A DNA stretch of 8,081 bases from an uncultured Coriobacteriaceae bacterium (GCA_902783515.1 CACZRK010000261.1:1-8081); one strand, 5' to 3'; positions 1 to 6,026 are shown, counted from the first letter of the stretch. Program-made: numbers and translations. The notes: generated by a model not told the origin, from the sequence alone.

Positions 1-476
1 CATTTCCAGGCGGGGACGATATCGACCGTGCCGTGCTCGGTGTTGACGCGCCCGTCCTCAAGCAAGGTGACGACCGTGCCTGTGGGGATGCCGGTCCGCC
101 TGCCTGCCATCCGTCGGCGCAGCTTAAGGTAGGTGGCGGTCTCGAGTCGTTCGCCAACGTCCGCTTGGCTCGCTCGCGATACGGCGAACGCGAGGCCGGG
201 ATCGACGGCATAGAGCTTGGGCGGGTTCGACCCACCCGCCAGGAGCTCGTGCGAGTACTCGCATACCTCAACGTAGAGGCATGCCTGGCGGAAGAGCGCC
301 GCCATCTCACGCGCCTTCTCCCGCCCGGTGCTGTTGCCCGCGGCTTTGAGCGCGTCCATCATGCCGTTCACAGACATCTCGCATGACGTGTTGAGCAGGA
401 TCATGAGCGCCATCTGATTGGCGAGAGGGATTGACGGGCGGGCGATGCGGTCGGCGACGTCGCGAGCGACCGCGTC
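1..476 (-). pseudogene. DUF4143-type AAA ATPase, C-terminal remnant, partial at left edge
   Basis: Read on the minus strand, the frame from about 476 to the window edge is open and gives a convincing C-terminal half of an ATP-binding protein of the AAA_14/DUF4143 type. The readable order is a helical stretch (DAVARDVADRIARP), a winged-helix-like segment (ILLNTSCEMSVNGMMDALKA) and the hallmark region PKLYAVDPGLAFAV followed by GERLETATYLKLRRR. The last two match the 'YavDpGla ... rLEnaVylELrRR' signature of this family as I know it. The N-terminal P-loop ATPase domain (Walker A and B) is missing: upstream of about 476 the DNA becomes the antisense of a flavoprotein gene. The end of the gene lies beyond position 1, probably only a few residues away, since a segment ending IVPAW is typical near the C terminus. 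I see no ribosome binding site at a plausible internal start (the ATG at 413). Members are often called putative ATPases of accessory or defence-like regions; the function is unknown. A broken gene is the best reading. Confidence 0.72.
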
Positions 477-896
477 CTGAAGGCGGACACGATCGAGGAG
501 CTTGGCGCGCTCATGGGCTTTGAGGGCGACGACCTCACCGCATTTGTCGACGAGATCAACGCGTTCAACGAGGCGGGGGCCAACCTTGAGGACCCGGAGT
601 TCGGACGCACCCCCACGACGACCGAGTCCGACCTCGGCTCGATGACCGTTGCGGACGGCCCGTTCTACGCCATCCAGGTCGGCCTGTCCTATCTGAACAC
701 GAACGGTGGCGGCGACCGCACGGTTGACTACCAGGTGAACGACTGGAGCGGCACCCCCATCCCGCGCCTGTACGAGGCGGGCGAGTTCGGCTCGATCTTC
801 TACCACTACTACTCCGGCGGCGGCAACATCTGCGAGTGCTTCACGAGCGGCATGATGGCCGGCCAGAACGTTTCCGCGCTGCAGGCGTGGGCGTAG
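477..896 (+). pseudogene. FAD-binding oxidoreductase, C-terminal remnant (5' truncated)
   Basis: The plus-strand frame, open from 435, becomes recognisable at about 477 with LKADTIEELGALMGF and runs to TAG at 894-896. The segment matches the C-terminal part of FAD_binding_2 oxidoreductases of the ketosteroid-dehydrogenase/fumarate-reductase superfamily: a cap-domain helix (TIEELGALMG, AFVDEINAFNEAG), then PEFGR, GPFYAIQ, YLNTNGG, GTPIPRLYEAGEFGS and GGGNICECFTSGMMAGQN. The last blocks form the C-terminal FAD-contacting loop. Where fumarate reductases have HHTMGG and GANRLGGNA, this protein has NTNGG and YSGGGNICEC, so it belongs to a different subfamily from the flavoprotein at the right edge. 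About 140 residues of a usual 500-600 remain; the FAD Rossmann motif and most of the catalytic domain are gone. No Shine-Dalgarno sequence precedes the ATG at 513, and that ATG would start inside the conserved cap. This is almost certainly a non-functional fragment. Confidence 0.8.
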
Positions 897-1001
897 GGCG
901 TGGCGAGTCGCCGGCGCTGCGGCGCTGCCAGGGAGGCCGCGACCTCTGGATGACAACCGGCTGACGACAGTTGGATGCCGATAACATGGGCTCCTGAACA
1001 T

Positions 1002-1035
1002 GCGGGGTGCGCGGCCTGCTGGTCGTGCGCCCCGC
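1002..1035. repeat. Imperfect inverted repeat (hairpin) in intergenic region
   Basis: GCGGGG (1002-1007) pairs with CCCCGC (1030-1035), CGC (1010-1012) with GCG (1027-1029), and GGCC (1013-1016) with GGTC (1021-1024, one G-U pair), closing a TGCT loop. Two-base bulges lie on either side. It sits about 105 bases after the flavoprotein stop. No T-run follows, so a Rho-independent terminator is not supported. It could be an old terminator or a structured RNA element. Confidence 0.4.
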
Positions 1036-1093
1036 CTCGCATTCGAGTCAACGTGATTGTTGGGCATGCGCACACGACGGCCGCGGGGGCGGA

Positions 1094-1122
1094 TGGACAC
1101 GGTCTGGCGTGGTTGCTACAGT
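1094..1122 (+). promoter_or_regulatory. Candidate sigma-70-type promoter for the Fic gene
   Basis: TGGACA (1094-1099) matches five of six bases of the TTGACA -35 box. TACAGT (1117-1122) matches four of six of the -10 box, and the spacer is exactly 17 bases. A TG one base upstream of the -10 box (1114-1115) makes an extended -10 element. Transcription would begin near 1129 and leave a leader of about 130 bases. In DNA this GC-rich the combination is notable, but it is a by-eye match only. Confidence 0.45.
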
Positions 1123-1248
1123 GCATCGGGACGGGTCGGCATGGACGGCGGTAGCCTGCGCGACGGCCCGGGGCGGGCATGCGTCGCGGCCGCGGGGGCG
1201 TCGCGACGGGGATCCGCCGGTCGATCACGGACTGTCGACACGCGTCAT

Positions 1249-1254
1249 GGAGGG
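1249..1254 (+). promoter_or_regulatory. Ribosome binding site deciding the Fic start
   Basis: GGAGGG lies 7 bases before the GTG at 1262. It overlaps the in-frame ATG at 1247, which itself has no Shine-Dalgarno sequence at a usable distance. This favours the GTG over the ATG five codons upstream. Confidence 0.65.
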
Positions 1255-1261
1255 CTGGATC

Positions 1262-2476
1262 GTGTATACCCCGACACCACTCTCCACGCACCCCGCCTCG
1301 CTCGACGTTGATACGCAGGCGCGCCTCTCACGCGCAGAGATGGCGCTCGTCAGGCTTGAGGATCGTGCGGAGGACTGCGACGTATGGGCGGCGCTGCATC
1401 GCGTCCTGGCGCGCCTGGAGGCCGTGGCGTCCATACGTATCGAGGGGAAGGCCCCTGACCTGTGCTCGGTCCTGCGGGTGGAGTCGCTCTTGTCGTTTGA
1501 CGGCACCGACACGGCCGACGCGCTCGCGGGTCTCGACGCTCTTGACTTCGCGGATGAGGCCGACTGGCGCACGACCCTTGAGGTCATGAACTATCAGATC
1601 GCCCTGGAGCGCATCTATCGGGGCGACGTGATGGTCGACGGCCGGCTCACGCCCGCCTCGCTGCTCGACATTCACGCGCTCTCCCGGTTCGGGATGCTCG
1701 CCGCGCGGACGGGGACGCACATGCGCAGGCACCCGTACCGCGCACGGGTCGCGCCGGACGGCACCAGGGCCCACGTCGCCCCCGACCCTGGCGACGTTCC
1801 TGCGCTCATCGACGACCTGTGTGCCTTCATGAGCGAGGACCTCTACTCGCCGATCGGCCAGGCGGCGATCGCACACTTTCAGTTCGAGGGCATCAAGCCG
1901 TTCAAGTCGGGCATCGACAGGACCGGGCGCCTCATGTGTCATGCGATCATCCACCGTCGTCGCCTCGCCAGACGACTCATCGCTCCCATCGGTCTGGAGC
2001 CTGCGATCGATACGCGATCCCATGCAGAGGCCTTGCTGCCCTATCGCTTTGACGAGACGCGCGGCTGGGACGCGATGACGACGGGCGTCAGCCGCTGGGC
2101 TGACTTCTGCGCGCAGTCGACGGAGGTTTCATGCGTCGCGGCCGAGGAGTACCTCGCAGCCATCCTCGAGCTGCGCGACGCCTGGGTGAGCCGGTTCGGC
2201 CGCCCGAACCGGGGATCTGCCGTCGCGGAGTTGCTCGGCCTCATGCCCGGCTGCCCCGTGCTTGGCGTGCGCCAGTCGGCGGCGCTCATCGGTAGAAGCC
2301 TTTCGTCGGTCAACGAGGCGTTTCTCAGGCTTGAGGCGGCGGGCATCGTGGCCTCGCAGGAGGGGCTGCAGCGCAACCGCGTCTACGTGGCGCCCGAGGC
2401 GGTCGCGATGCTCAAGGCGCTCGAGCGGCGCATGATCCCGAATGGTCCAATCTCGCGGGACTCGCTCGGTTTGTAA
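1262..2476 (+). CDS. Fic/Fido-domain protein with C-terminal winged helix and altered active site
   Basis: This 404-residue protein starts at the GTG supported by the GGAGGG site. Fic enzymes normally transfer AMP or a similar moiety from a nucleotide to hydroxyl groups of target proteins. Visible domains are an N-terminal helical Fic_N region containing SIRIEG (residues 57-62), which fits the class II inhibitory motif [S/T]xxxE[G/N] with inhibitory Glu61; the Fic core with HPYRARVAPDG and a 'P.P..vp.Li.dL..Fm' stretch preceding the active-site helix; the active-site region HFQFEGIKPFKSGIDRTGR (205-223); and a winged helix (about 330-390) with SLSSVNEAFLRLEAAGIV and RNRVYVAPEAV, as in many bacterial Fic proteins. 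The canonical HPFx[D/E]GNGRxxR is here KPFKSGIDRTGR: the catalytic His is Lys212, the Mg-binding Asp/Glu is Ser216, and Asn-Gly is Ile218-Asp219. Arg220 and Arg223 remain. Classical AMPylation activity is therefore doubtful; a regulatory, DNA-binding or altered-chemistry role is possible. The frame is intact and codon use looks normal, which argues against a simple pseudogene. It appears monocistronic. Confidence 0.85.
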   Translation: MYTPTPLSTHPASLDVDTQARLSRAEMALVRLEDRAEDCDVWAALHRVLARLEAVASIRIEGKAPDLCSVLRVESLLSFDGTDTADALAGLDALDFADEADWRTTLEVMNYQIALERIYRGDVMVDGRLTPASLLDIHALSRFGMLAARTGTHMRRHPYRARVAPDGTRAHVAPDPGDVPALIDDLCAFMSEDLYSPIGQAAIAHFQFEGIKPFKSGIDRTGRLMCHAIIHRRRLARRLIAPIGLEPAIDTRSHAEALLPYRFDETRGWDAMTTGVSRWADFCAQSTEVSCVAAEEYLAAILELRDAWVSRFGRPNRGSAVAELLGLMPGCPVLGVRQSAALIGRSLSSVNEAFLRLEAAGIVASQEGLQRNRVYVAPEAVAMLKALERRMIPNGPISRDSLGL

Positions 2477-2562
2477 CGGCTCGCTCGCCCCGTCGCTTCC
2501 GACTTTCCGAAAAGCCGCAATCTCGCCGCGTGAGGCGCGTCGCCTCCTATGCTGGTGGCGAA

Positions 2563-2582
2563 GGCTGGGCGTCACGCCAGCC
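2563..2582. repeat. Strong hairpin downstream of Fic gene
   Basis: GGCTGGGCG (2563-2571) pairs with CGCCAGCC (2575-2582) over eight base pairs with one bulged G and a TCA loop. It lies about 87 bases after the Fic stop. It may act as a transcript end for the Fic gene, but no T-run follows, so terminator function is only a possibility. Confidence 0.4.
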
Positions 2583-2686
2583 GTCGCGTGGCCCCGCCGG
2601 GCTTATCGGCGCGGCGTTTGCACGGCATCGTGACACGCGTCGCGGCGGGCGCCGGGGAGATTCGCCTGCCGCCCGCGCCGTTCGAT

Positions 2687-2696
2687 TCCACGTGGA
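2687..2696. promoter_or_regulatory. Perfect palindrome TCCACGTGGA, candidate operator
   Basis: This 10-base perfect dyad with a CACGTG core lies about 100 bases before the molybdoenzyme start, immediately upstream of another inverted repeat. Its position and symmetry suit a dimeric transcription factor. LuxR-type regulators commonly control molybdoenzyme genes in Eggerthellaceae, but no regulator gene is present in the window. A 10-base palindrome can also arise by chance. Confidence 0.3.
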
Positions 2697-2698
2697 TC

Positions 2699-2717
2699 CG
2701 GCGGGGTGGACCCGCCG
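2699..2717. repeat. Perfect inverted repeat, 7-bp stem
   Basis: CGGCGGG (2699-2705) is exactly complementary to CCCGCCG (2711-2717), with a GTGGA loop. It sits between the palindrome at 2687-2696 and the ribosome binding site of the molybdoenzyme gene. It could be a leader-RNA hairpin or a second operator. Confidence 0.4.
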
Positions 2718-2760
2718 CGATCGCCTGGCGAGCTGCAGATCGTCAGGGGCGCGATCCTGG

Positions 2761-2797
2761 CCTTGCCCTATTGGCATGCAAGGAGGGGGGTTCCTTG
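2761..2797 (+). promoter_or_regulatory. Ribosome binding site embedded in mutually exclusive stems
   Basis: The Shine-Dalgarno sequence AGGAGGGGGG (2781-2790) lies 6 bases before the GTG start at 2797. CAAGGA (2779-2784) is exactly complementary to TCCTTG (2792-2797), so a 6-bp hairpin with a G-rich loop could cover part of the site and the first base of the start codon. GCAAGG (2778-2783) is also complementary to CCTTGC (2761-2766), giving an alternative stem that excludes the first. Such an arrangement could modulate translation. The sequence shows the complementarity; regulation is inferred. Confidence 0.4.
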
Positions 2798-5319
2798 TGA
2801 CTGAACGCTGCAGTGCCGCACACGTCCATTCGACCGTGAGTCGCCGCCAGTTTGTGAAGGCGGCGGGGGCGACGGCTGTCGCCGCGAGCGTCTCGCACGT
2901 CCTCGTGCCCGGGGCGCGGGCGCGCGGCGACGAGGCGGTCGCGGACCCGCTCGCCGAACGCCTTGACCTCTCCGCCGGTCAGGCGCCCTACGACAGGGTT
3001 GCCCGCACCGTGTGCGCGCCGAACTGCGTCGGGAGCTGCGGCATCAACGCCTACGTGAAGGACGACGTGATCCAGAAGGTCGAGCCGGCCGAGTACCCCG
3101 ATCCCGCCCACAGGCGCATCTGCCTGCGGGGCATCTCGAATGCCATGCAGCGCGTCTACTCGCCCGACCGTGTGAAGTATCCGATGCGTCGCGTCGGCGA
3201 GCGTGGCGACGGCGAGTTCGAGCGCATCAGCTGGGACGAGGCCTTCGACCTCATCCACGAGAAGATGCAGGGCAACATGGACGCCTACGGCCCCGCCTCG
3301 AACGCGTTTTTGGGCATGACGGGCAACTACGGCGTCACGCAGCAAAAATACTGCACGATGATGGCGAACACGTTTGATGCGACGGAGTTCAGCAACTTCG
3401 GCATCATGGGCGACCTGGCGATGAACCTCGCGTACCTTCCCACCATGAACATCATGCAGGAGGCGAACGAGTGGGAGGACATGGTCGGCTCAAAGAGCAT
3501 CATCATGTTCGGGTGCAACTACGCCGAGACGAACATGCAGGACATGCATTTCGTCTTTGACGCCCAGGAGGCAGGGGCGAAGCTGGTCGTCATCGACCCG
3601 CGTTTCTCGCGCACCGCGGCGAAGGCGGACTGGTGGATTCCCATCCGCCCGGGGACCGACGCGGCGATGATCCTGGGGATGATGCACCGCGTCGTCGAGA
3701 CCGGCGGCGTGGACGAGGCGTACGTCCGCGACAACACCAACCTCGCGTTTCTGGTGGACGTCGACACGGGCGCCGTGCTGAGGGACGGGGACAGCTACCT
3801 GGTCTGGGACGAGTCGTCGGAGAAGGCCGTGCCCGTCGCCCCAATCCCGGACGCAAACAAACCCGCCTACCCGTCGGTCGCCTTCGACCCCGAGATGCCG
3901 GCGGCGTGCGTCGTGCCGGCCATGGCCGCGCTGCGGGGGGCGCACGAGGTGGAGGCGGACGGCAAGACCGTCACGGCGAAGCCTGCCTACCAGCTGCTCG
4001 TGGAGTCGCTGGAGCCCTGGACGCCCGAGGCCGCCAGTGAGGTGTGCGAGGTGCCCGCCGACGACATCGTCCGGCTCGCGGACCTGTACGTCTCCGAGGC
4101 GCCGTGCAGTCTGCGCTGCTCGCAGGGCACGAACCGCTACTGGAACGGCCATCTGCCGATGCGCGCGCTCATCCAGCTCGCGGCCATCACCGGCAACATC
4201 GGCAAGCCGCACGCGAACGTGAACTGGGCGGGCGGGACGCTCTTCAAGATCCTGTGCTGCTGCTCGCCCGACATGCTCGTGCCGCGCGCGGGGCACGCAT
4301 GCCAGACGCTGCCGGGCACCCAGTGGGTCGACATCGTCGCCTCGCAGCAGCCCAACCCCGTGAAGCTGCTGTGGACGGTGGGCTACGGCTGGGGCACGCA
4401 GGGTCCTGAGTGGAACCGCGTGGTGGAGGAGGCGCTGCCGCAGCTGGACTTCATCATCGTCTCCGAGCAGATCATGACGCCCGGCGCGATGTACGCCGAC
4501 CTCGTCCTCCCCGTCACGAGCTACTACGAGGAGCCGTTCGAGATCGTCCCCACCTGGGGCAACATGGACATCCAGGTTCGCCATCAGGCCATCAGCCCCC
4601 TGTGGGAGGCAAAGACGGACCGCGAGATCGCCCAGGGGCTCTGCGAGCGCTTCGGCATCCTGGAGGAGACGACCTGGCGGCTGGGCGCGGAGGAGTTCGG
4701 CCGCGAGTACGTGCTCGGCCGCGCGCTGGCGCCCGAGTTCAGCAGCATCGACTTTGACGAGCTGCTCGAGAAGGGCGTGTCGCGCGCCAACTACCCGCAG
4801 CCGTACGTCGCCAACGAGGGCCAGCGCTTCTCCACGGCCAGCGGCAGGGTGGAGGTCTACACGGAGAGCCAGGTCAGCGTGGGCGAGCAGCTGGCCACCT
4901 ACTACGAGCCGCTGGAGAGCAACCGGTCCGAGCTGGCGTCCCAGTATCCGCTCACCTTCATGAACTGCCGGACCGTCTACACGACACACTCGCAGCACGT
5001 CCAGCTGCCCTGGATCCGTGAGGTCGCCCCGGAGCCGTGGCTTGAAATGTCGCCCGAGGACGCGCAGGCGCGCGGCCTGCGGACGGGGGACGTCGCGCGC
5101 GTGTTCAACGATCGCGGCTGGTACAAGGTCGCGGTGCTAGTCACGCCCGAGATCAAGCAGGGGTGTCTCAACCAGCGACAGGGGTGGTGGCCGAAGGACT
5201 TCCCCGACGGCAACCATTACGGGACCCTGCTCCAGATGGTCCTGAACCCGGCGCAGGACCTCGTGTACGAGACGAACTACGCGCCCTACGACAACCTGGT
5301 CGAGGTCGAGAAGGCATAA
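2797..5319 (+). CDS. Tat-exported molybdopterin oxidoreductase, DMSO reductase family catalytic subunit
   Basis: This 840-residue bis-MGD catalytic subunit is DmsA-like in architecture. GTG2797 is chosen because of the strong site AGGAGGGGGG and because it places a Tat signal at the right depth: SRRQFVK at residues 15-21, then a hydrophobic Ala/Val stretch and a likely cleavage after ARA (about 42). An N-terminal [4Fe-4S] site follows as C73-x3-C77-x3-C81-x27-C109. The molybdopterin core includes a GMTGNYG stretch, the loop SNFGIMGDLA (199-208), IIMFGCNYAET and VVIDPRFSRTAAKADWWIPIRPGTD. The C-terminal MGD-binding domain shows VYTTHSQHVQLPWIRE, SPEDAQARGLRTGD, FNDRGWYKV and QRQGWWP. By spacing to the following Pro (nine residues, as in DmsA/DorA), Asp206 falls where Ser ligates Mo in DMSO reductases. 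Odd features are CysCysCys at 487-489 and Cys502. It heads an operon with an Fe-S partner 14 bases downstream and a TorD-like chaperone. The substrate is unknown; family members reduce S- or N-oxides and oxyanions or dehydroxylate catechols. Confidence 0.93.
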   Translation: MTERCSAAHVHSTVSRRQFVKAAGATAVAASVSHVLVPGARARGDEAVADPLAERLDLSAGQAPYDRVARTVCAPNCVGSCGINAYVKDDVIQKVEPAEYPDPAHRRICLRGISNAMQRVYSPDRVKYPMRRVGERGDGEFERISWDEAFDLIHEKMQGNMDAYGPASNAFLGMTGNYGVTQQKYCTMMANTFDATEFSNFGIMGDLAMNLAYLPTMNIMQEANEWEDMVGSKSIIMFGCNYAETNMQDMHFVFDAQEAGAKLVVIDPRFSRTAAKADWWIPIRPGTDAAMILGMMHRVVETGGVDEAYVRDNTNLAFLVDVDTGAVLRDGDSYLVWDESSEKAVPVAPIPDANKPAYPSVAFDPEMPAACVVPAMAALRGAHEVEADGKTVTAKPAYQLLVESLEPWTPEAASEVCEVPADDIVRLADLYVSEAPCSLRCSQGTNRYWNGHLPMRALIQLAAITGNIGKPHANVNWAGGTLFKILCCCSPDMLVPRAGHACQTLPGTQWVDIVASQQPNPVKLLWTVGYGWGTQGPEWNRVVEEALPQLDFIIVSEQIMTPGAMYADLVLPVTSYYEEPFEIVPTWGNMDIQVRHQAISPLWEAKTDREIAQGLCERFGILEETTWRLGAEEFGREYVLGRALAPEFSSIDFDELLEKGVSRANYPQPYVANEGQRFSTASGRVEVYTESQVSVGEQLATYYEPLESNRSELASQYPLTFMNCRTVYTTHSQHVQLPWIREVAPEPWLEMSPEDAQARGLRTGDVARVFNDRGWYKVAVLVTPEIKQGCLNQRQGWWPKDFPDGNHYGTLLQMVLNPAQDLVYETNYAPYDNLVEVEKA

Positions 5320-5327
5320 GGGGGGGG
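5318..5327 (+). promoter_or_regulatory. G-tract ribosome binding site for the Fe-S subunit
   Basis: AAGGGGGGGG overlaps the preceding TAA stop and ends 6 bases before ATG5334. The run of eight G (5320-5327) serves as the Shine-Dalgarno sequence. The stop/site overlap suggests translational coupling of the two subunits. Confidence 0.65.
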
Positions 5328-5333
5328 CTTCCG

Positions 5334-5918
5334 ATGAGATATGGATTCGCGATCAACGTGCACCGCTGCGTCGGCTGCCGCACCTGCACCGTCGCCTGCA
5401 AGATGGAGTTCCGCCTGCCCGGGGGCGTCCAGCGCATGCGCGTGCTGAACGACGCGGGCGAGACGACCTACGACGTGCCGGTCGGGACCTATCCCGACCT
5501 GGCATTCCACTGGCGACCGGTCCCGTGCCAGCACTGTGACGAGCCTCCCTGCACGCAGGTGTGCCCCGTGGGGGCGACGTACAAGCGCGACGACGGGATC
5601 GTCGCGGTGGACGAGGTGGCTTGCGTTGGGTGCGGCGCCTGCGTCGCGGCGTGCCCCTACGGGGCGCGTCAGATGGACCCCGAGGCCGCCGTCGTCCAGA
5701 AGTGCTCGCTGTGCGCTCATCGGCTTGACGCCGGCATTGACACGACGATGTGCCAGCTCACGTGTCCGAACCGGGCGATCACGGTGGGCGACCTTGACGA
5801 TCCTGCCAGCGAGATCGCGCGGCTCCTGACGACCTATGACGCCGAGCTCTACGAGGCGGACGCGGGGACCGGCCCGCGTGCCTACTACTTTGACTCGTCG
5901 CCCAGGAAGGCAATCTAG
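5334..5918 (+). CDS. Four-cluster 4Fe-4S electron-transfer subunit (DmsB/PhsB/NrfC type)
   Basis: This 194-residue ferredoxin-like subunit is expected to pass electrons between the catalytic subunit and a redox partner. All 16 cluster cysteines are present in four groups: C12-C15-C18-C22, C65-C68-C73-C77 (CQHCDEPPCTQVCP), C97-C100-C103-C107 (CVGCGACVAACP) and C124-C127-C140-C144 (CSLC...CQLTCP). Pairs from different groups build the four [4Fe-4S] clusters in this family. The length is typical of DmsB/PhsB relatives. The protein has no Tat or Sec signal and no membrane helix, so it would be exported by hitch-hiking with the Tat-bearing catalytic subunit. ATG5334 is preceded by the G-tract site, and the first residues MRYGFAINVHRCVGC are typical of the family N terminus. 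Only 14 bases separate it from the upstream stop, so co-transcription is near certain. No anchor subunit follows it. Confidence 0.95.
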   Translation: MRYGFAINVHRCVGCRTCTVACKMEFRLPGGVQRMRVLNDAGETTYDVPVGTYPDLAFHWRPVPCQHCDEPPCTQVCPVGATYKRDDGIVAVDEVACVGCGACVAACPYGARQMDPEAAVVQKCSLCAHRLDAGIDTTMCQLTCPNRAITVGDLDDPASEIARLLTTYDAELYEADAGTGPRAYYFDSSPRKAI

Positions 5919-5926
5919 CCCGCCCG

Positions 5927-5965
5927 CCCCGCCGCTCGCCGTGCCGTGCATGGCCCGCGGCGGGG
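5927..5965. repeat. Intercistronic stem-loop between Fe-S subunit and chaperone genes
   Basis: CCCCGCCGC (5927-5935) is perfectly complementary to GCGGCGGGG (5957-5965), giving nine GC pairs with a 21-base loop. It begins 8 bases after the Fe-S subunit stop and lies within the 108-base gap before the chaperone. No T-run follows. It may protect the upstream mRNA from 3' exonucleases or partly attenuate transcription, lowering chaperone output relative to the structural subunits. Confidence 0.5.
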
Positions 5966-6013
5966 TGATCTGCAGACGGGGCGCGGGCGTCGTCAGGGCG
6001 ATCCGAACGATCG

Positions 6014-6019
6014 AGGAGG
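6014..6019 (+). promoter_or_regulatory. Ribosome binding site deciding the chaperone start
   Basis: AGGAGG (6014-6019) lies 7 bases before GTG6027 and 4 before GTG6024. The spacing favours GTG6027. The ATG at 5946 in the same frame has no site and would lie inside the stem-loop at 5927-5965. Confidence 0.6.
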
Positions 6020-6026
6020 TGGCGTG

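Larger units (their letters stand above)
897..1261. other. Intergenic leader between flavoprotein remnant and Fic gene
   Basis: This 365-base stretch has no credible gene. The Fic reading frame stays open through it to 1007, but the encoded residues are Arg/Gly/Ser-rich and do not resemble any family, and no ribosome binding site precedes the upstream start codons. It holds a short palindrome just after the flavoprotein stop (GGCGAGTCGCC, from about 902), a stable hairpin at 1002-1035, a promoter candidate at 1094-1122 and a GC-rich leader of about 130 bases before the Fic start. The leader contains the palindrome CGTCGCGACG near 1200. Confidence 0.6.
2477..2796. other. Intergenic regulatory region before the molybdoenzyme operon
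   Basis: This 320-base stretch holds no convincing gene. The molybdoenzyme frame is open back to 2530, but the upstream residues lack family resemblance and a ribosome binding site. It contains a hairpin at 2563-2582, a GCGGGCG/CGCCCGC pair with a loop of about 20 bases (roughly 2645-2677), a perfect 10-base palindrome at 2687-2696, a perfect 7-base-pair hairpin at 2699-2717, and competing inverted repeats at the ribosome binding site (2761-2797). I found no convincing -35/-10 pair. TTGCAC at 2618 has no -10 partner at the right spacing. Confidence 0.6.

Noticed and set aside
33..386. Plus-strand open frame of 117 codons
   Set aside because: It is the antisense of the minus-strand DUF4143 remnant, whose YAVDPGLA and ETATYLKLRRR blocks are clearly real. 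The plus frame has no family resemblance or ribosome binding site.
1007..1261. 85-codon N-terminal extension of the Fic protein (GTG1007 start)
   Set aside because: The added residues look like translated leader DNA and contain no known motif. The start falls inside a hairpin, and the good ribosome binding site is at 1249-1254.
2618..2646. TTGCAC as a -35 box for the molybdoenzyme operon
   Set aside because: The hexamer 17 bases downstream is CGCGGC, which cannot serve as a -10 box.
2530..2796. 89-codon N-terminal extension of the molybdoenzyme
   Set aside because: It would bury the Tat signal about 100 residues inside the protein, where it could not work. The strong ribosome binding site is at 2781-2790.
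3490..4998. Minus-strand frame of 502 codons inside the molybdoenzyme gene
   Set aside because: It is the antisense of a well-conserved molybdopterin core. Long antisense frames are common in GC-rich DNA, and the product is Arg/His/Val-rich without motifs.
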